DNA of 23,606 bases from a virus, in IMG/VR virus record IMGVR_UViG_3300042549_003237, positions 1-23,606 of that record. The stretch is one strand, 5' to 3'. Both the position numbers and the translations under genes were made by a program. A model generated the notes under the pieces. It saw only the letters and a list, made by a program, of their open reading frames with translations. It had not been told where the DNA came from and ran no database searches. Shown piece by piece: positions 1 to 7,394 of the stretch. How positions within the stretch are numbered: position 1 is the stretch's first letter; each line of letters starts with the position of its first letter.

Positions 1-261
1 GCCTTTTTCAGCGTCTTTGTAAATATTAATGTCGTTGTCGTTAACGTGTTCATAAACTATTTCTGTCAATTTTTCTGAACCAATCATTTCTTCACCTTCT
101 TCATCGGTAAATGAAATGTCGTCAACTAAACACTCACGATCATCTTCGATGTCGTGATGAAAGTCTGCCGGAATATATGAACCAGATAACATTGCAGTAG
201 CACCAACGTTAATTGTTACACCATCGTTTGATACGATATCGAAATAAATTTGTATTTCCAT
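1..261 (-). CDS. Hypothetical acidic protein, 3' end cut by window edge
   Basis: An open frame of 87 codons runs from an ATG at 261 to the left edge without a stop, so the C-terminus is missing. A strong ribosome binding site, AGGAGAAC, ends 3 nt before the ATG. The product starts MEIQIYFDIVSND and is rich in Asp and Glu, with the stretches DIEDDRE and TDEEGEE. No signal peptide, membrane segment or catalytic motif is visible, and I do not recognise the family. It follows the 63-residue gene on the same strand and is separated from it by a GC-rich hairpin, so the two probably share the second leftward promoter. A small acidic early phage protein is a reasonable description; any function would be a guess. 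Confidence 0.75.
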   Translation of the reverse strand, partial: MEIQIYFDIVSNDGVTINVGATAMLSGSYIPADFHHDIEDDRECLVDDISFTDEEGEEMIGSEKLTEIVYEHVNDNDINIYKDAEKG

Positions 262-277
262 TTTGTTCTCCTAAAAT

Positions 278-295
278 GCGCGGCTTGCACCGCGC
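278..295 (-). other. Perfect GC hairpin between two small genes
   Basis: GCGCGG (278-283) and CCGCGC (290-295) form a perfect 6-bp stem around a 6-nt loop. The stem lies between the stop of the 63-residue gene and the ribosome binding site of the next gene. On the minus strand only ATTTTAGG follows, so the T-run is weak. It could be an attenuator or an mRNA-stabilising hairpin rather than a full terminator. Confidence 0.5.
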
Positions 296-305
296 TTTGT
301 TGTTA

Positions 306-497
306 TTAAATTAATTTCATTGCCGCTGAAATTTTATTTTTTGGCAAATATCTGCTTGGTTGATCTTCCCAAACTCTGCCAACTATTTCACCGTTGCGCA
401 CATACCAGCCAGCGCAATCGTCTGTTTTGTTAGCTTGAAATTCGACAACAACTTTTACTGTTGTGTCTGATACTTTTTTAAATGTCCAAGTTGCCAT
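306..497 (-). CDS. Hypothetical protein, 63 aa
   Basis: This is a short complete frame starting MATWTFKKVS and ending ISAAMKLI. GGAG lies 8 nt upstream of the ATG, which supports the start. The sequence alternates charged and hydrophobic residues (TTVKVVVEFQ, GWYVRNGEIVGRVW) and suggests a small beta-rich fold. There is no membrane segment and no catalytic motif, and I do not recognise the family. It is the first gene after the second leftward promoter (555-583), so it can be expressed apart from the nuclease and helicase genes upstream. Given its position it is probably an early accessory protein. Confidence 0.7.
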   Translation of the reverse strand: MATWTFKKVSDTTVKVVVEFQANKTDDCAGWYVRNGEIVGRVWEDQPSRYLPKNKISAAMKLI

Positions 498-554
498 GTC
501 GTTTACTCCGTAAATTATTTTATTATTGTTTCGCCTTCTTGAAAGCGTGGTTAT

Positions 555-583
555 ATATTAAACCCTATATTCTAAAAAGTAAA
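555..583 (-). promoter_or_regulatory. Second leftward promoter
   Basis: On the minus strand, -35 TTTACT (578-583), a 17-bp spacer and -10 TAATAT (555-560) predict a start near 548, reading into the 63-residue gene. The block just upstream of and overlapping the -35 (579-595) is identical over 17 nt to the same region of the main leftward promoter at 7147-7175. It sits directly after the stop codon of the VRR-NUC gene. Confidence 0.65.
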
Positions 584-599
584 CATATTTTTTTATATT

Positions 600-998
600 T
601 TAAACAATAGATTCTAAAAAAGCCTGATAAGCCGCTTCATAACCCAGCGCAACGCAAACAAATGCGCCTGCATCATGCGCAGCTTTAAGATATTCAAGTT
701 GCCCATCCTGCCATTTTGACTTGGTGTGATCTTGCCGTTTCAGCTCGCAAACAAACGATCTGCCTATTGGAATAATAATATCGGGCGCACCTTTCGTCAT
801 GCCTTCGCTTTTTTGCCGTGCTACCTGCTGCCAGTTGCGCTTTCCTTCGTTTCTGATATGTGTGGCAATCTTTCCATAAGTCGTCGGGTATTCGCGTCTT
901 ATACGCGCAAAAAACGTCACCGCTTCAAGTGTTTCACTGGGGCAGTCACCACGAAAACCGACATCGCCATAAACTTTAAGCCACTGGGGGAATTTCAT
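600..998 (-). CDS. VRR-NUC domain nuclease
   Basis: This 132-residue protein has the core of the VRR-NUC family (PD-(D/E)XK fold). GAPDIIIPIGRSFVCELKR supplies the catalytic Asp, Glu and Lys (D..ExK pattern), followed by QLEYLKAAHDAGAFVCVALGY, the usual helix-strand end of this small fold. Stand-alone VRR-NUC proteins of this length are common in phages beside helicase genes and are thought to act as structure-specific nucleases in replication or recombination. The gene overlaps the end of the upstream helicase gene by 23 nt, so the two are translationally linked and probably cooperate. Family assignment is confident; the DNA structure it cuts is not visible from sequence. Confidence 0.88.
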   Translation of the reverse strand: MKFPQWLKVYGDVGFRGDCPSETLEAVTFFARIRREYPTTYGKIATHIRNEGKRNWQQVARQKSEGMTKGAPDIIIPIGRSFVCELKRQDHTKSKWQDGQLEYLKAAHDAGAFVCVALGYEAAYQAFLESIV

Positions 999-2739
999 CG
1001 TTTCTAAATCTCATGTTGTAATTATGAACCTTGTAAAAATCACCTTCTTTTTGATAAGTGACTGTTTCGGGCGGTCTTGTTCCATTTATCGTAACAGTCA
1101 TAAAACTGTTGTAGTCGCGCGGGATTTTTGGCGTAAAAAACACGGTAAACGTTCGCCATGCGGTAGTAAATTCAACCCGCAAACATTCGTTGCCGGCTTT
1201 GCTAATGGTTGGCTTAACTTTCATATCAAGCACCTCATCGGTCTGTGATTGATATGGATCGCTTTTTCGCTCGCGGTATTGCCTAACCAATTTTTCGTTA
1301 GGGTCAATTAGTTCTTCTTTGCACCCGCCACAATAACGCGCTGCAACATCGTTCTCATAGTTGCACTCGCCACATGGTTTAAAGCTCCATTTGTAATTGC
1401 ATAATTCAGATTGGCACGATCTGCTATGATGCGCAGGAAAAAAACCATGCTCGGTTTCAATTCGATTACCTTGCAAATCGACAAAATAACCGTTGTCATC
1501 AATGCCAAAACCAGCATCGTTGTCGCGCGGTTTAGTTTCATTTAATAATCCGCACTCAGGACAACGCGCAATCAGATACTCGCCATTAAACTCTACGCTG
1601 TTACTGGTTTTAATGTCGGGATTAAAAACATCACCATCGGGGCAATGTCGCTCGATGTTCTCAGCATAATCTAAGACTAAGCAATCTTGCTTTTCATCGC
1701 TTAGACGCAAACCACGCCCAATTATTTGCTGTAATAATGACGCTGATTCGGTAGCGCGTAAAATTGCGACAACATCGCAGTGAGGTGCATCAAATCCAGT
1801 TGTTAAAACCGCCACATTTACTAAATATTTTAAAATCTGCGCTTTAAATTTAAGCAGGATTATTTCACGCTCTCGAGCTGGCGTTGAGCCTGTGACAATA
1901 GCTGATAATTCTGGCGGTAAAGATTCCATGATCTCACCCGCGTGTTGAATCGTAGCCGCAAAAAATAACACGCCTTTACGATCTCGCGATTGCTCGATAA
2001 CATCCGCGACAATCTCAGCCGTTAACCTGCCTTTGCCGTGATACGCCTTGTCAATATCATCTTTGCTAAAATTACCCATTGCATTAGTTTGCATGTTTAG
2101 CGTTTCATAATGTTTGCTATGGATTGCACCAATTACGGGTTGGCATAGATAACCTTGCTGGATTAACTCACGCGCGGTGATCTTGTAAATCAATCTATCA
2201 AAATACGGGTTGCGTGTTTTGCTTTCATGCAATGCTACACCGCGCAAATCGTGTTTAAAAATGTAACCCGTTGACATACGATAAGGTGTAGCTGATAACC
2301 CAATAATGCGCAGGTTTTCATTAAATACCTGCAGCTGATCAATAATATGAATAACGGTTGGCGTAATCTTGTGGCACTCGTCAATAATCACTGCGCAGAA
2401 TTGACTGCCAAAACGTTCAAGCTGGTTTTTAATACTGACAGGCGTTCCAACCACTAATGGATTAGCAAGGCAGGTTTCACCAACGCTTGCGCTAAACAAT
2501 GAAACCGCATTGCCTGTGGCTTGAATCTTATCGGCATTTTGCTCCAGCAATTCTTTGCTCGGTACAATACATAAAACGTGTTTGCCTTTGCTTACCTTGT
2601 TTAATGAGTTTGCTATTTCAGCAACAATGATGGATTTACCTGCACCTGTAGGCAATTCAAGAACGCATGGCGCGGTATTCTTGCGAACCCACGCAATGCA
2701 GTCATCATGCGCCTGTTGTTGGTATGGACGCATTCTCAT
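976..2739 (-). CDS. SF2 DEAD/DEAH-type helicase with C-terminal zinc ribbons
   Basis: The 587-residue product has the SF2 helicase motifs in order: motif I PTGAGKS (30-36), motif II DECH (120-123), motif III SATP (149-152) and motif VI QIIGRGLR (338-345). It resembles the Rad25/SSL2-type phage helicases. After the helicase core come cysteine pairs at about 393/396, 442/447, 456/459 and 470/473 (CPEC, CGEC, CGGC), which look like two zinc ribbons for DNA binding. A beta-rich C-terminus of about 100 residues is unassigned. The start is uncertain: ATGs at 2739 and 2731-2733 are both possible and neither has a clear ribosome binding site; the gene begins 2 nt after the stop of the helicase-methyltransferase gene, so translational coupling is likely. 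It probably unwinds DNA for the VRR-NUC nuclease encoded next to it. Confidence 0.88.
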   Translation of the reverse strand: MRMRPYQQQAHDDCIAWVRKNTAPCVLELPTGAGKSIIVAEIANSLNKVSKGKHVLCIVPSKELLEQNADKIQATGNAVSLFSASVGETCLANPLVVGTPVSIKNQLERFGSQFCAVIIDECHKITPTVIHIIDQLQVFNENLRIIGLSATPYRMSTGYIFKHDLRGVALHESKTRNPYFDRLIYKITARELIQQGYLCQPVIGAIHSKHYETLNMQTNAMGNFSKDDIDKAYHGKGRLTAEIVADVIEQSRDRKGVLFFAATIQHAGEIMESLPPELSAIVTGSTPAREREIILLKFKAQILKYLVNVAVLTTGFDAPHCDVVAILRATESASLLQQIIGRGLRLSDEKQDCLVLDYAENIERHCPDGDVFNPDIKTSNSVEFNGEYLIARCPECGLLNETKPRDNDAGFGIDDNGYFVDLQGNRIETEHGFFPAHHSRSCQSELCNYKWSFKPCGECNYENDVAARYCGGCKEELIDPNEKLVRQYRERKSDPYQSQTDEVLDMKVKPTISKAGNECLRVEFTTAWRTFTVFFTPKIPRDYNSFMTVTINGTRPPETVTYQKEGDFYKVHNYNMRFRNDEIPPVA

Positions 2740-2741
2740 AA

Positions 2742-4922
2742 TTAAAAAATACTTATTTGACTTTTTTCTGAAATTGCTGATTTTAAATTTTTCTTAGCCA
2801 TTTCAAAATATGACTCTTTTAATTCAAAACCAATCCCAAATCGTTCCATTTTTACTGCTTGATATACTTCACTACCAATGCCCATGAAAGGCGTTAGAAC
2901 AGTATCGCCTTTGTTTGAATAAAGTAAAATCAATCTTTCAATGGTTTCTAATTGAAGTGGACAAATATGCTTTTCATCATTATCTTCTCTAGCGTTTCTA
3001 AATCCTTGTAGTGTTTTCCCATAGTTAATGTCGTTCCAAACTGGTGATGCTATCTTTTGCCACATATCAACAGATATATCGGTATTGGCTACAGGATCAA
3101 ATCTTTCACCATCTTTTCTAAACACCATCACATAATCGGGAATACCCACTCTTGACATGGTAGAATCTTTTTTAACTTGTTTATGAAGTAATCCAAGAGC
3201 CTTAGTTCTTTGCATTTCGACAACAGGATCTTTCCATATGGTAATTCGAGAATGATAAATAAAACCGCATTCTTCAAAAACTTTTAGAATCATGCCGCTA
3301 AAATCTCTTAAGCCGATAAATCCCTCTTTGCCTTTTTGAATTGGCAAATCCATACAATGCACAGCCACATTCCTGCCAGATTTCATAACGCGATATAATT
3401 CATTTACCAAAAATGAAAACTGCATTAAAAATTCTTTGTAGTCTTTTGAATTTCCCATATCCTCGACATGATTTGAATATGTGTAAAGCTCGGCAAATGG
3501 TGGGCTAAAAACAGTTAACCCAACAGATTCATCATCAATATTTTTTATCAATTGAACACAATCACCACGCTGAATATTATAGTATTTGTTATTATCTGGG
3601 GTTGTATCAAATAAATCCGTTGATATTTGGCTATCATTTACGATATTAGTCATTGTAATTCTCATCTGCTCTTGCATTTTTTCAAATTGTTGTTGTTTTG
3701 TTTTTATTGCATCAGATACGTTTTTCATTGAATCTGTAGTAATTAAATGAATGTTGACGTTGTTTTTTTGACCAAAACGATATGATCTACGAATTGACTG
3801 ATATAAACCCTCAAAGCTAAAATCAAGTGATGCAAATATCTGATTGTGGCAATTTTGATAATTCAAACCGAACTGCGCTATTTTGGTTTTAGTGATTAAC
3901 ACTCTAAAATCACCATTTGCAAATCCCAATAGATTTTTTTCTTTGCTTTCTGGCGAATCACTGCCTTTCACTTCTACAGCGTCATTGATTAGTTTGCGTA
4001 ATACTTCGCCTTCTTCATTTTGTTTTATCCAAACAATAAACGATTTATCACTTGAATTAACTAAATCTGCAACTTTAGACAATCTATCATTCATAGTTAA
4101 TCGCAGATTTTGATTAAAATTCATTGCATTTGTTAAATCATCATTAAAAATTCTGCCGTTTTGTTGTTTTTCCGTAACGATTTCATGCTCAATCAAATTT
4201 AAATCCGGCAAAATGTAATCGTTAGAATCAAAACCAATATCATGCGGTTTTGATAGCATCACTGAAAATGACCCTATAAACTGATAAAAAATATCATTAG
4301 CGTGTCCTTTTAATCTCCATTTGGCAGTTTCACCGCCATCATGAATAAAATACATTGCAAGCATTTCGTTTCGTGTCATTACATCTAAAAACTCAGCATG
4401 GTTTCCTATCTCCATTGGATCATTTGGTGATGGTGTGGCAGTACAAGCCAATTTGTATGGTGTTTCTTTAAACTTATCAATAATCAATTGTTTTGTTTTA
4501 CCATCAAAATTTTTCAAAATTGATGATTCGTCTAAAACAACACCACAAAATTGATCTGTTTCAATATCACCTAATTTTTCATAATTGATAATTTGAATCT
4601 TTGATGATGTGCCATATTTATTAACATCAATATCAAATTTTTTACCTTCTGCTATTGTCTGACCGCTAACAGCTAATGGCGCAAGAATCAAAACAGGTTT
4701 TTTTTCGTATTTGCTAATTTCATGCGCCCATGATAATTGCATAAGCGTCTTACCAAGTCCGCAATCAGCAAATATGGCATATTTGCCATTTTTAATAGCG
4801 CGTTTAACAATGAATTTTTGAAAATCGAAAAGATTGCTATTTAGTTTTGTTTCACAAATATCAAAACCGCTATTAATTTTTTTTGTTGTTTTATTTTTTA
4901 AAAAATCTTTGTAATCTTTCAT
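2742..4922 (-). CDS. SNF2-like helicase fused to beta-class DNA methyltransferase
   Basis: This is a two-domain protein of 726 residues. The N-terminal half is an SF2/SNF2-type ATPase: ADCGLGKT (52-59), DESS (131-134), TATP (161-164) and SIRRSYRFGQ (376-385). The C-terminal part is an amino-methyltransferase: catalytic motif IV SPPF (473-476) precedes the SAM-binding motif TPFMGIGS (677-684), with HICPLQLETIERLI between them. That order (IV before I) marks the beta class (N4-cytosine or N6-adenine), and SPPF favours N4-cytosine. ATG at 4922 is chosen because GGAGG lies 5 nt upstream and the ATG forms an ATGA overlap with the exonuclease gene; a TTG at 4934 is less likely. Fusions of this kind occur in phages and may protect phage DNA from restriction or mark it; the target site is unknown. 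Confidence 0.88.
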   Translation of the reverse strand: MKDYKDFLKNKTTKKINSGFDICETKLNSNLFDFQKFIVKRAIKNGKYAIFADCGLGKTLMQLSWAHEISKYEKKPVLILAPLAVSGQTIAEGKKFDIDVNKYGTSSKIQIINYEKLGDIETDQFCGVVLDESSILKNFDGKTKQLIIDKFKETPYKLACTATPSPNDPMEIGNHAEFLDVMTRNEMLAMYFIHDGGETAKWRLKGHANDIFYQFIGSFSVMLSKPHDIGFDSNDYILPDLNLIEHEIVTEKQQNGRIFNDDLTNAMNFNQNLRLTMNDRLSKVADLVNSSDKSFIVWIKQNEEGEVLRKLINDAVEVKGSDSPESKEKNLLGFANGDFRVLITKTKIAQFGLNYQNCHNQIFASLDFSFEGLYQSIRRSYRFGQKNNVNIHLITTDSMKNVSDAIKTKQQQFEKMQEQMRITMTNIVNDSQISTDLFDTTPDNNKYYNIQRGDCVQLIKNIDDESVGLTVFSPPFAELYTYSNHVEDMGNSKDYKEFLMQFSFLVNELYRVMKSGRNVAVHCMDLPIQKGKEGFIGLRDFSGMILKVFEECGFIYHSRITIWKDPVVEMQRTKALGLLHKQVKKDSTMSRVGIPDYVMVFRKDGERFDPVANTDISVDMWQKIASPVWNDINYGKTLQGFRNAREDNDEKHICPLQLETIERLILLYSNKGDTVLTPFMGIGSEVYQAVKMERFGIGFELKESYFEMAKKNLKSAISEKSQISIF

Positions 4923-5785
4923 GACAACCTCCAATACTCGCTAGCTTCACCCATGTATGGCGTTAAATCTGCATTAGGTAGCAATTCTTTAACAGCTTTG
5001 GCGTAACTCACCGCGCCTTTTTTGACTACTTTGGTTAATTTATGCCCGTTGATATCGCTGTCTTGTTCTTTGCAATCTCGAACAATATGCTCAAGCACGC
5101 CTTTTTTAATGGCTTCAAGTTCTGCGATCTGCGCAGACAATTCAAAATAATACTCCACGCGGTACGCTGTCGAGTTTGCGTTATTGGTGGCGCGTTTATC
5201 CTGCAAATACTTTTCTGGTTTATCACGCTCAATCAAATACTCGTCATGGAAACTTTTTAGAATTGGCAGGTGTTTGTTTATCCACTCACGATCATAATCA
5301 ATGGTTTCTAATTGGTCACCGTTTGGCGACCATTGATAAAAATCACACGCTGCCATATGCGTCACAAATAATTGCACTTGAATCTGCGCATAATAATGCG
5401 GCTGCTGCGCTAAGTTTTTAAACATTGGCGGGATTTTATCGCGTTGACCGTATGGGCATTTAATCTCAATTAGTTTATCAAAACCAACAAATCCATCTGG
5501 TGAAGCACCTAGCCAATTTTCATAAGTATAAAATCCACATTTTTCTACCATAACACCAGTTTTTAACTGGTAATCCATCTTTGCCAAATCTTCGTGAAAC
5601 GTGCCATATTCTGTGGCTTGGTTGCCTTTAAACTCACGCTCTGCGCTGTGATATTCACGCACCATGTTGCGCATGACATCTTCACGTTTCATAAACGGGG
5701 ATAATCCAAGTATTGCGCCAACGCTTGACGCGGTAATACGCCCCACACGTTGTGCAAACCATTCTGGCGTTCTTTGTTCTATCAT
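4919..5785 (-). CDS. YqaJ-type viral recombinase / lambda-like 5'-3' exonuclease
   Basis: The 288-residue protein opens with RTPEWFAQRVGRITAS, the hallmark start of YqaJ-family phage exonucleases. The catalytic PD-(D/E)XK residues are visible: Glu65 in GTFHE, Asp97 in ASPDG, and Glu107 and Lys109 in EIKC. QQPHYYAQIQVQL is the conserved helix that follows. These enzymes resect double-stranded ends to give 3' single strands for annealing. The start at 5785 is preferred because AAGGTGAG lies just upstream; an in-frame ATG at 5815 has no ribosome binding site. The gene sits between an SSB-like gene and the helicase-methyltransferase gene, consistent with a recombination module. Confidence is high on family and role. 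Confidence 0.9.
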   Translation of the reverse strand: MIEQRTPEWFAQRVGRITASSVGAILGLSPFMKREDVMRNMVREYHSAEREFKGNQATEYGTFHEDLAKMDYQLKTGVMVEKCGFYTYENWLGASPDGFVGFDKLIEIKCPYGQRDKIPPMFKNLAQQPHYYAQIQVQLFVTHMAACDFYQWSPNGDQLETIDYDREWINKHLPILKSFHDEYLIERDKPEKYLQDKRATNNANSTAYRVEYYFELSAQIAELEAIKKGVLEHIVRDCKEQDSDINGHKLTKVVKKGAVSYAKAVKELLPNADLTPYMGEASEYWRLS

Positions 5786-5836
5786 TTTACTCACCTTTAT
5801 TTGCTGCACGTCCATGTGCGTTTGTTTAGTTAATTA

Positions 5837-6343
5837 TCAAAAAGGAACATCGAAATTATCATCAGCAATTTCTGGTGTTGTTTTAGGTGCTTGCACAGGT
5901 TCTTCAACACTGCGTGGTGATACTGCTGCAACCCAGTTGCCTGTTTTGTCGTTTATCTCCCACACCATAACTTTAATTAGCATGGGTTTATTCATTATTT
6001 GCAGTAACGTTACATTAGTTGGCGCTGCATTAAATTGTGCCAATACTCCACCAGCATTTTTATCAATAGCTGCAAGCATATTTAAAGCCTTGTCGCGTTT
6101 CTTTGTGTCTGCGTCAAATACGCGCACTTTTTGAAACACTTTGCGGTTTTTATAAGCGTCTGGTTTGTTTACTGTCCACGCCAAATTAATATATTCATCG
6201 CCTTGATATTCCGCAATGTTAGCTTCAGTAATCATGGCCAAGCAGGTCGTGTTTTCCGGTATCAACGCAATACCACCGCCCGATTCAAATTTACCCGTTG
6301 TGTCTGTTGCGCTTTTACCTTCGCTTGTTTGCCAAAAACTCAT
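5837..6343 (-). CDS. SSB-like single-stranded DNA-binding protein
   Basis: The 168-residue protein begins MSFWQTSEGKSATDTTGKFESGGG. A beta-rich central region follows (CLAMITEANI, YINLAWTVNKP, MLIKVMVWEIND), and the tail DDNFDVPF closely imitates the acidic SSB tail that docks partner proteins. An OB-like fold is inferred, not shown. It lies between the Sak4-like ATPase and the exonuclease, the usual place for a phage single-strand binding protein in such modules. The start has an AGGAGAAT ribosome binding site that overlaps the stop of the upstream gene, leaving only 2 nt between the genes. Function is inferred from the tail and the context. Confidence 0.72.
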   Translation of the reverse strand: MSFWQTSEGKSATDTTGKFESGGGIALIPENTTCLAMITEANIAEYQGDEYINLAWTVNKPDAYKNRKVFQKVRVFDADTKKRDKALNMLAAIDKNAGGVLAQFNAAPTNVTLLQIMNKPMLIKVMVWEINDKTGNWVAAVSPRSVEEPVQAPKTTPEIADDNFDVPF

Positions 6344-6345
6344 AA

Positions 6346-7095
6346 TTATTCTCCTAAAAATTTTAATAATGGATTGATTCCGTGTTGGATAAAAATATCG
6401 TCAGTTAATCCCATGCGGTTTTTGCTAACGCTTGACGCTTCACTTGTGCATTGAATAATCCGCTCACCCGTGCTTTTTGCTTTTGATTTCTTTTGCTCAT
6501 CTTTCATCACAAAAGTTTCTAGGCGCATAAAACCTACAAAATCTGCATCATCAATGTAATGGCTTTGTGATTTCTTTTCCATTTTTAAGCCATACTGTTG
6601 ATAAGCATCACTGTCTGGCAAATCAATTGTGTTTAATTCTGCGTGGCTTAAAAAAACAATGTTCATATCTTTTTTATCCACTAAAATCTGACACGCTTTG
6701 CGTACTCTGCCGTGCATAGATGATAATGCCTGATAACCTGCGCCATAACCACCCATTGCAAGTGCTAATGCTTTCGCGCTGGTGTTGCCTTTGGTTATTT
6801 CGTCAGTAAATAAGCGGTCAAGTTTACTGATTGAATCAATCACCAATGTTTTGTACTGGTGATCTTCATTGATAAGCGTTAACAGTTGATTATAAATATC
6901 GTCGCTGCTTGTAAGCAATGGGAAGGCGTCAGGCATTGCACTGGAAGGAACAGCAGATAAACCATCTTCTGCTCTGATAAAAATAGGTGCGGGGAAAGTG
7001 CTGGCTAGACTGGTTTTGCCAATACCAGCTCCACCATAAATGGTGAACAATCGGTATTTATTAACGGGTTTGCTAATCGTGCTTAAAAGGCTCAT
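6346..7095 (-). CDS. AAA-family ATPase, Sak4-like annealing/recombination protein
   Basis: The 249-residue protein has Walker A GGAGIGKT (21-28) and Walker B TLVIDS (83-88), and matches the phage nucleotide-binding family often called AAA_24 or Sak4-like. Members are RecA-core ATPases that serve as single-strand annealing or recombination proteins, usually encoded next to an SSB and an exonuclease as seen here. ATG at 7095 is preferred because CGGAG lies 7 nt upstream; the in-frame ATG at 7110 lacks a ribosome binding site. It is the first gene of the leftward operon, about 45 nt from the predicted transcript start. No separate RecT, Erf or Redbeta annealase is seen in the window, which strengthens this role. 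Confidence 0.82.
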   Translation of the reverse strand: MSLLSTISKPVNKYRLFTIYGGAGIGKTSLASTFPAPIFIRAEDGLSAVPSSAMPDAFPLLTSSDDIYNQLLTLINEDHQYKTLVIDSISKLDRLFTDEITKGNTSAKALALAMGGYGAGYQALSSMHGRVRKACQILVDKKDMNIVFLSHAELNTIDLPDSDAYQQYGLKMEKKSQSHYIDDADFVGFMRLETFVMKDEQKKSKAKSTGERIIQCTSEASSVSKNRMGLTDDIFIQHGINPLLKFLGE

Positions 7096-7146
7096 TGTAT
7101 TGCTCCGCATTGGGATTAAAAAAAATAATTTGTTACTACGGGTACT

Positions 7147-7175
7147 ATATTACTAAAAATAGTTTATAATGTAAA
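7147..7175 (-). promoter_or_regulatory. Main leftward promoter
   Basis: On the minus strand, -35 TTTACA (7170-7175), a 17-bp spacer and -10 TAATAT (7147-7152) predict a start near 7140 for the recombination operon. An A-tract (AAAAAAATATG) sits upstream of the -35, like an UP element. The 17-nt block 7171-7187 is repeated exactly at 579-595. Confidence 0.7.
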
Positions 7176-7176
7176 C
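7162..7176. promoter_or_regulatory. Inverted repeat, possible operator, with rightward -10
   Basis: GTTTA and TAAAC form a 5-bp inverted repeat with a 5-nt spacer. It overlaps the -35 of the leftward promoter and a TATAAT (7165-7170) that could serve rightward transcription of the HTH gene, although no good rightward -35 is present. A regulator bound here would affect both directions. Confidence 0.4.
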
Positions 7177-7217
7177 ATATTTTTTTAAATCTTAAAATAC
7201 AACAAGGAAAACACACA

Positions 7218-7394
7218 ATGACACCAGATGAAATCAAAGAAAAATTACGCGTGATGAACATTAGCAAAGTAGCGGAAGAATCGGGCGTGTCGCGCAATAT
7301 GCTTCATCGATTTTTGCACGATCAGTTTAAAAAAGAAAAAACACCTTATGAAAAAACCGTTGAACGCTTAGCGCAATATTTAGGAAAATTATGA
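7218..7394 (+). CDS. Small HTH-like DNA-binding protein, 58 aa
   Basis: A 58-codon frame encodes a protein starting MTPDEIKEKL. The stretch ISKVAEESGVSRNMLHRFL reads as a Cro/XRE-type helix-turn-helix: the pattern is A-E-E-S-G-V-S-R-N-M-L, with the turn glycine in place. AAGGA lies 9 nt upstream of the ATG. The stop overlaps the start of the primase-helicase gene (ATGA, 7391-7394), so the two are co-translated. Its place at the divergent promoter region suggests it regulates the leftward promoter, or both directions. It could instead be a replication accessory protein. Gene reality is well supported by the ribosome binding site and overlap; its target is inferred. Confidence 0.8.
   Translation: MTPDEIKEKLRVMNISKVAEESGVSRNMLHRFLHDQFKKEKTPYEKTVERLAQYLGKL

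Noticed and set aside
726-1248. Plus-strand frames opposite the VRR-NUC and helicase genes
   Set aside because: Both overlap genes with clear catalytic motifs on the minus strand and have no plausible start signals.
4923-4934. TTG start at 4934 for the helicase-methyltransferase
   Set aside because: GGAGG lies inside this extension, ideally spaced for the ATG at 4922, which also forms an ATGA overlap with the exonuclease gene.
5786-5815. Upstream ATG of the exonuclease gene
   Set aside because: No ribosome binding site precedes it, whereas AAGGTGAG precedes the ATG at 5785, and the family normally starts just before RTPEWF.
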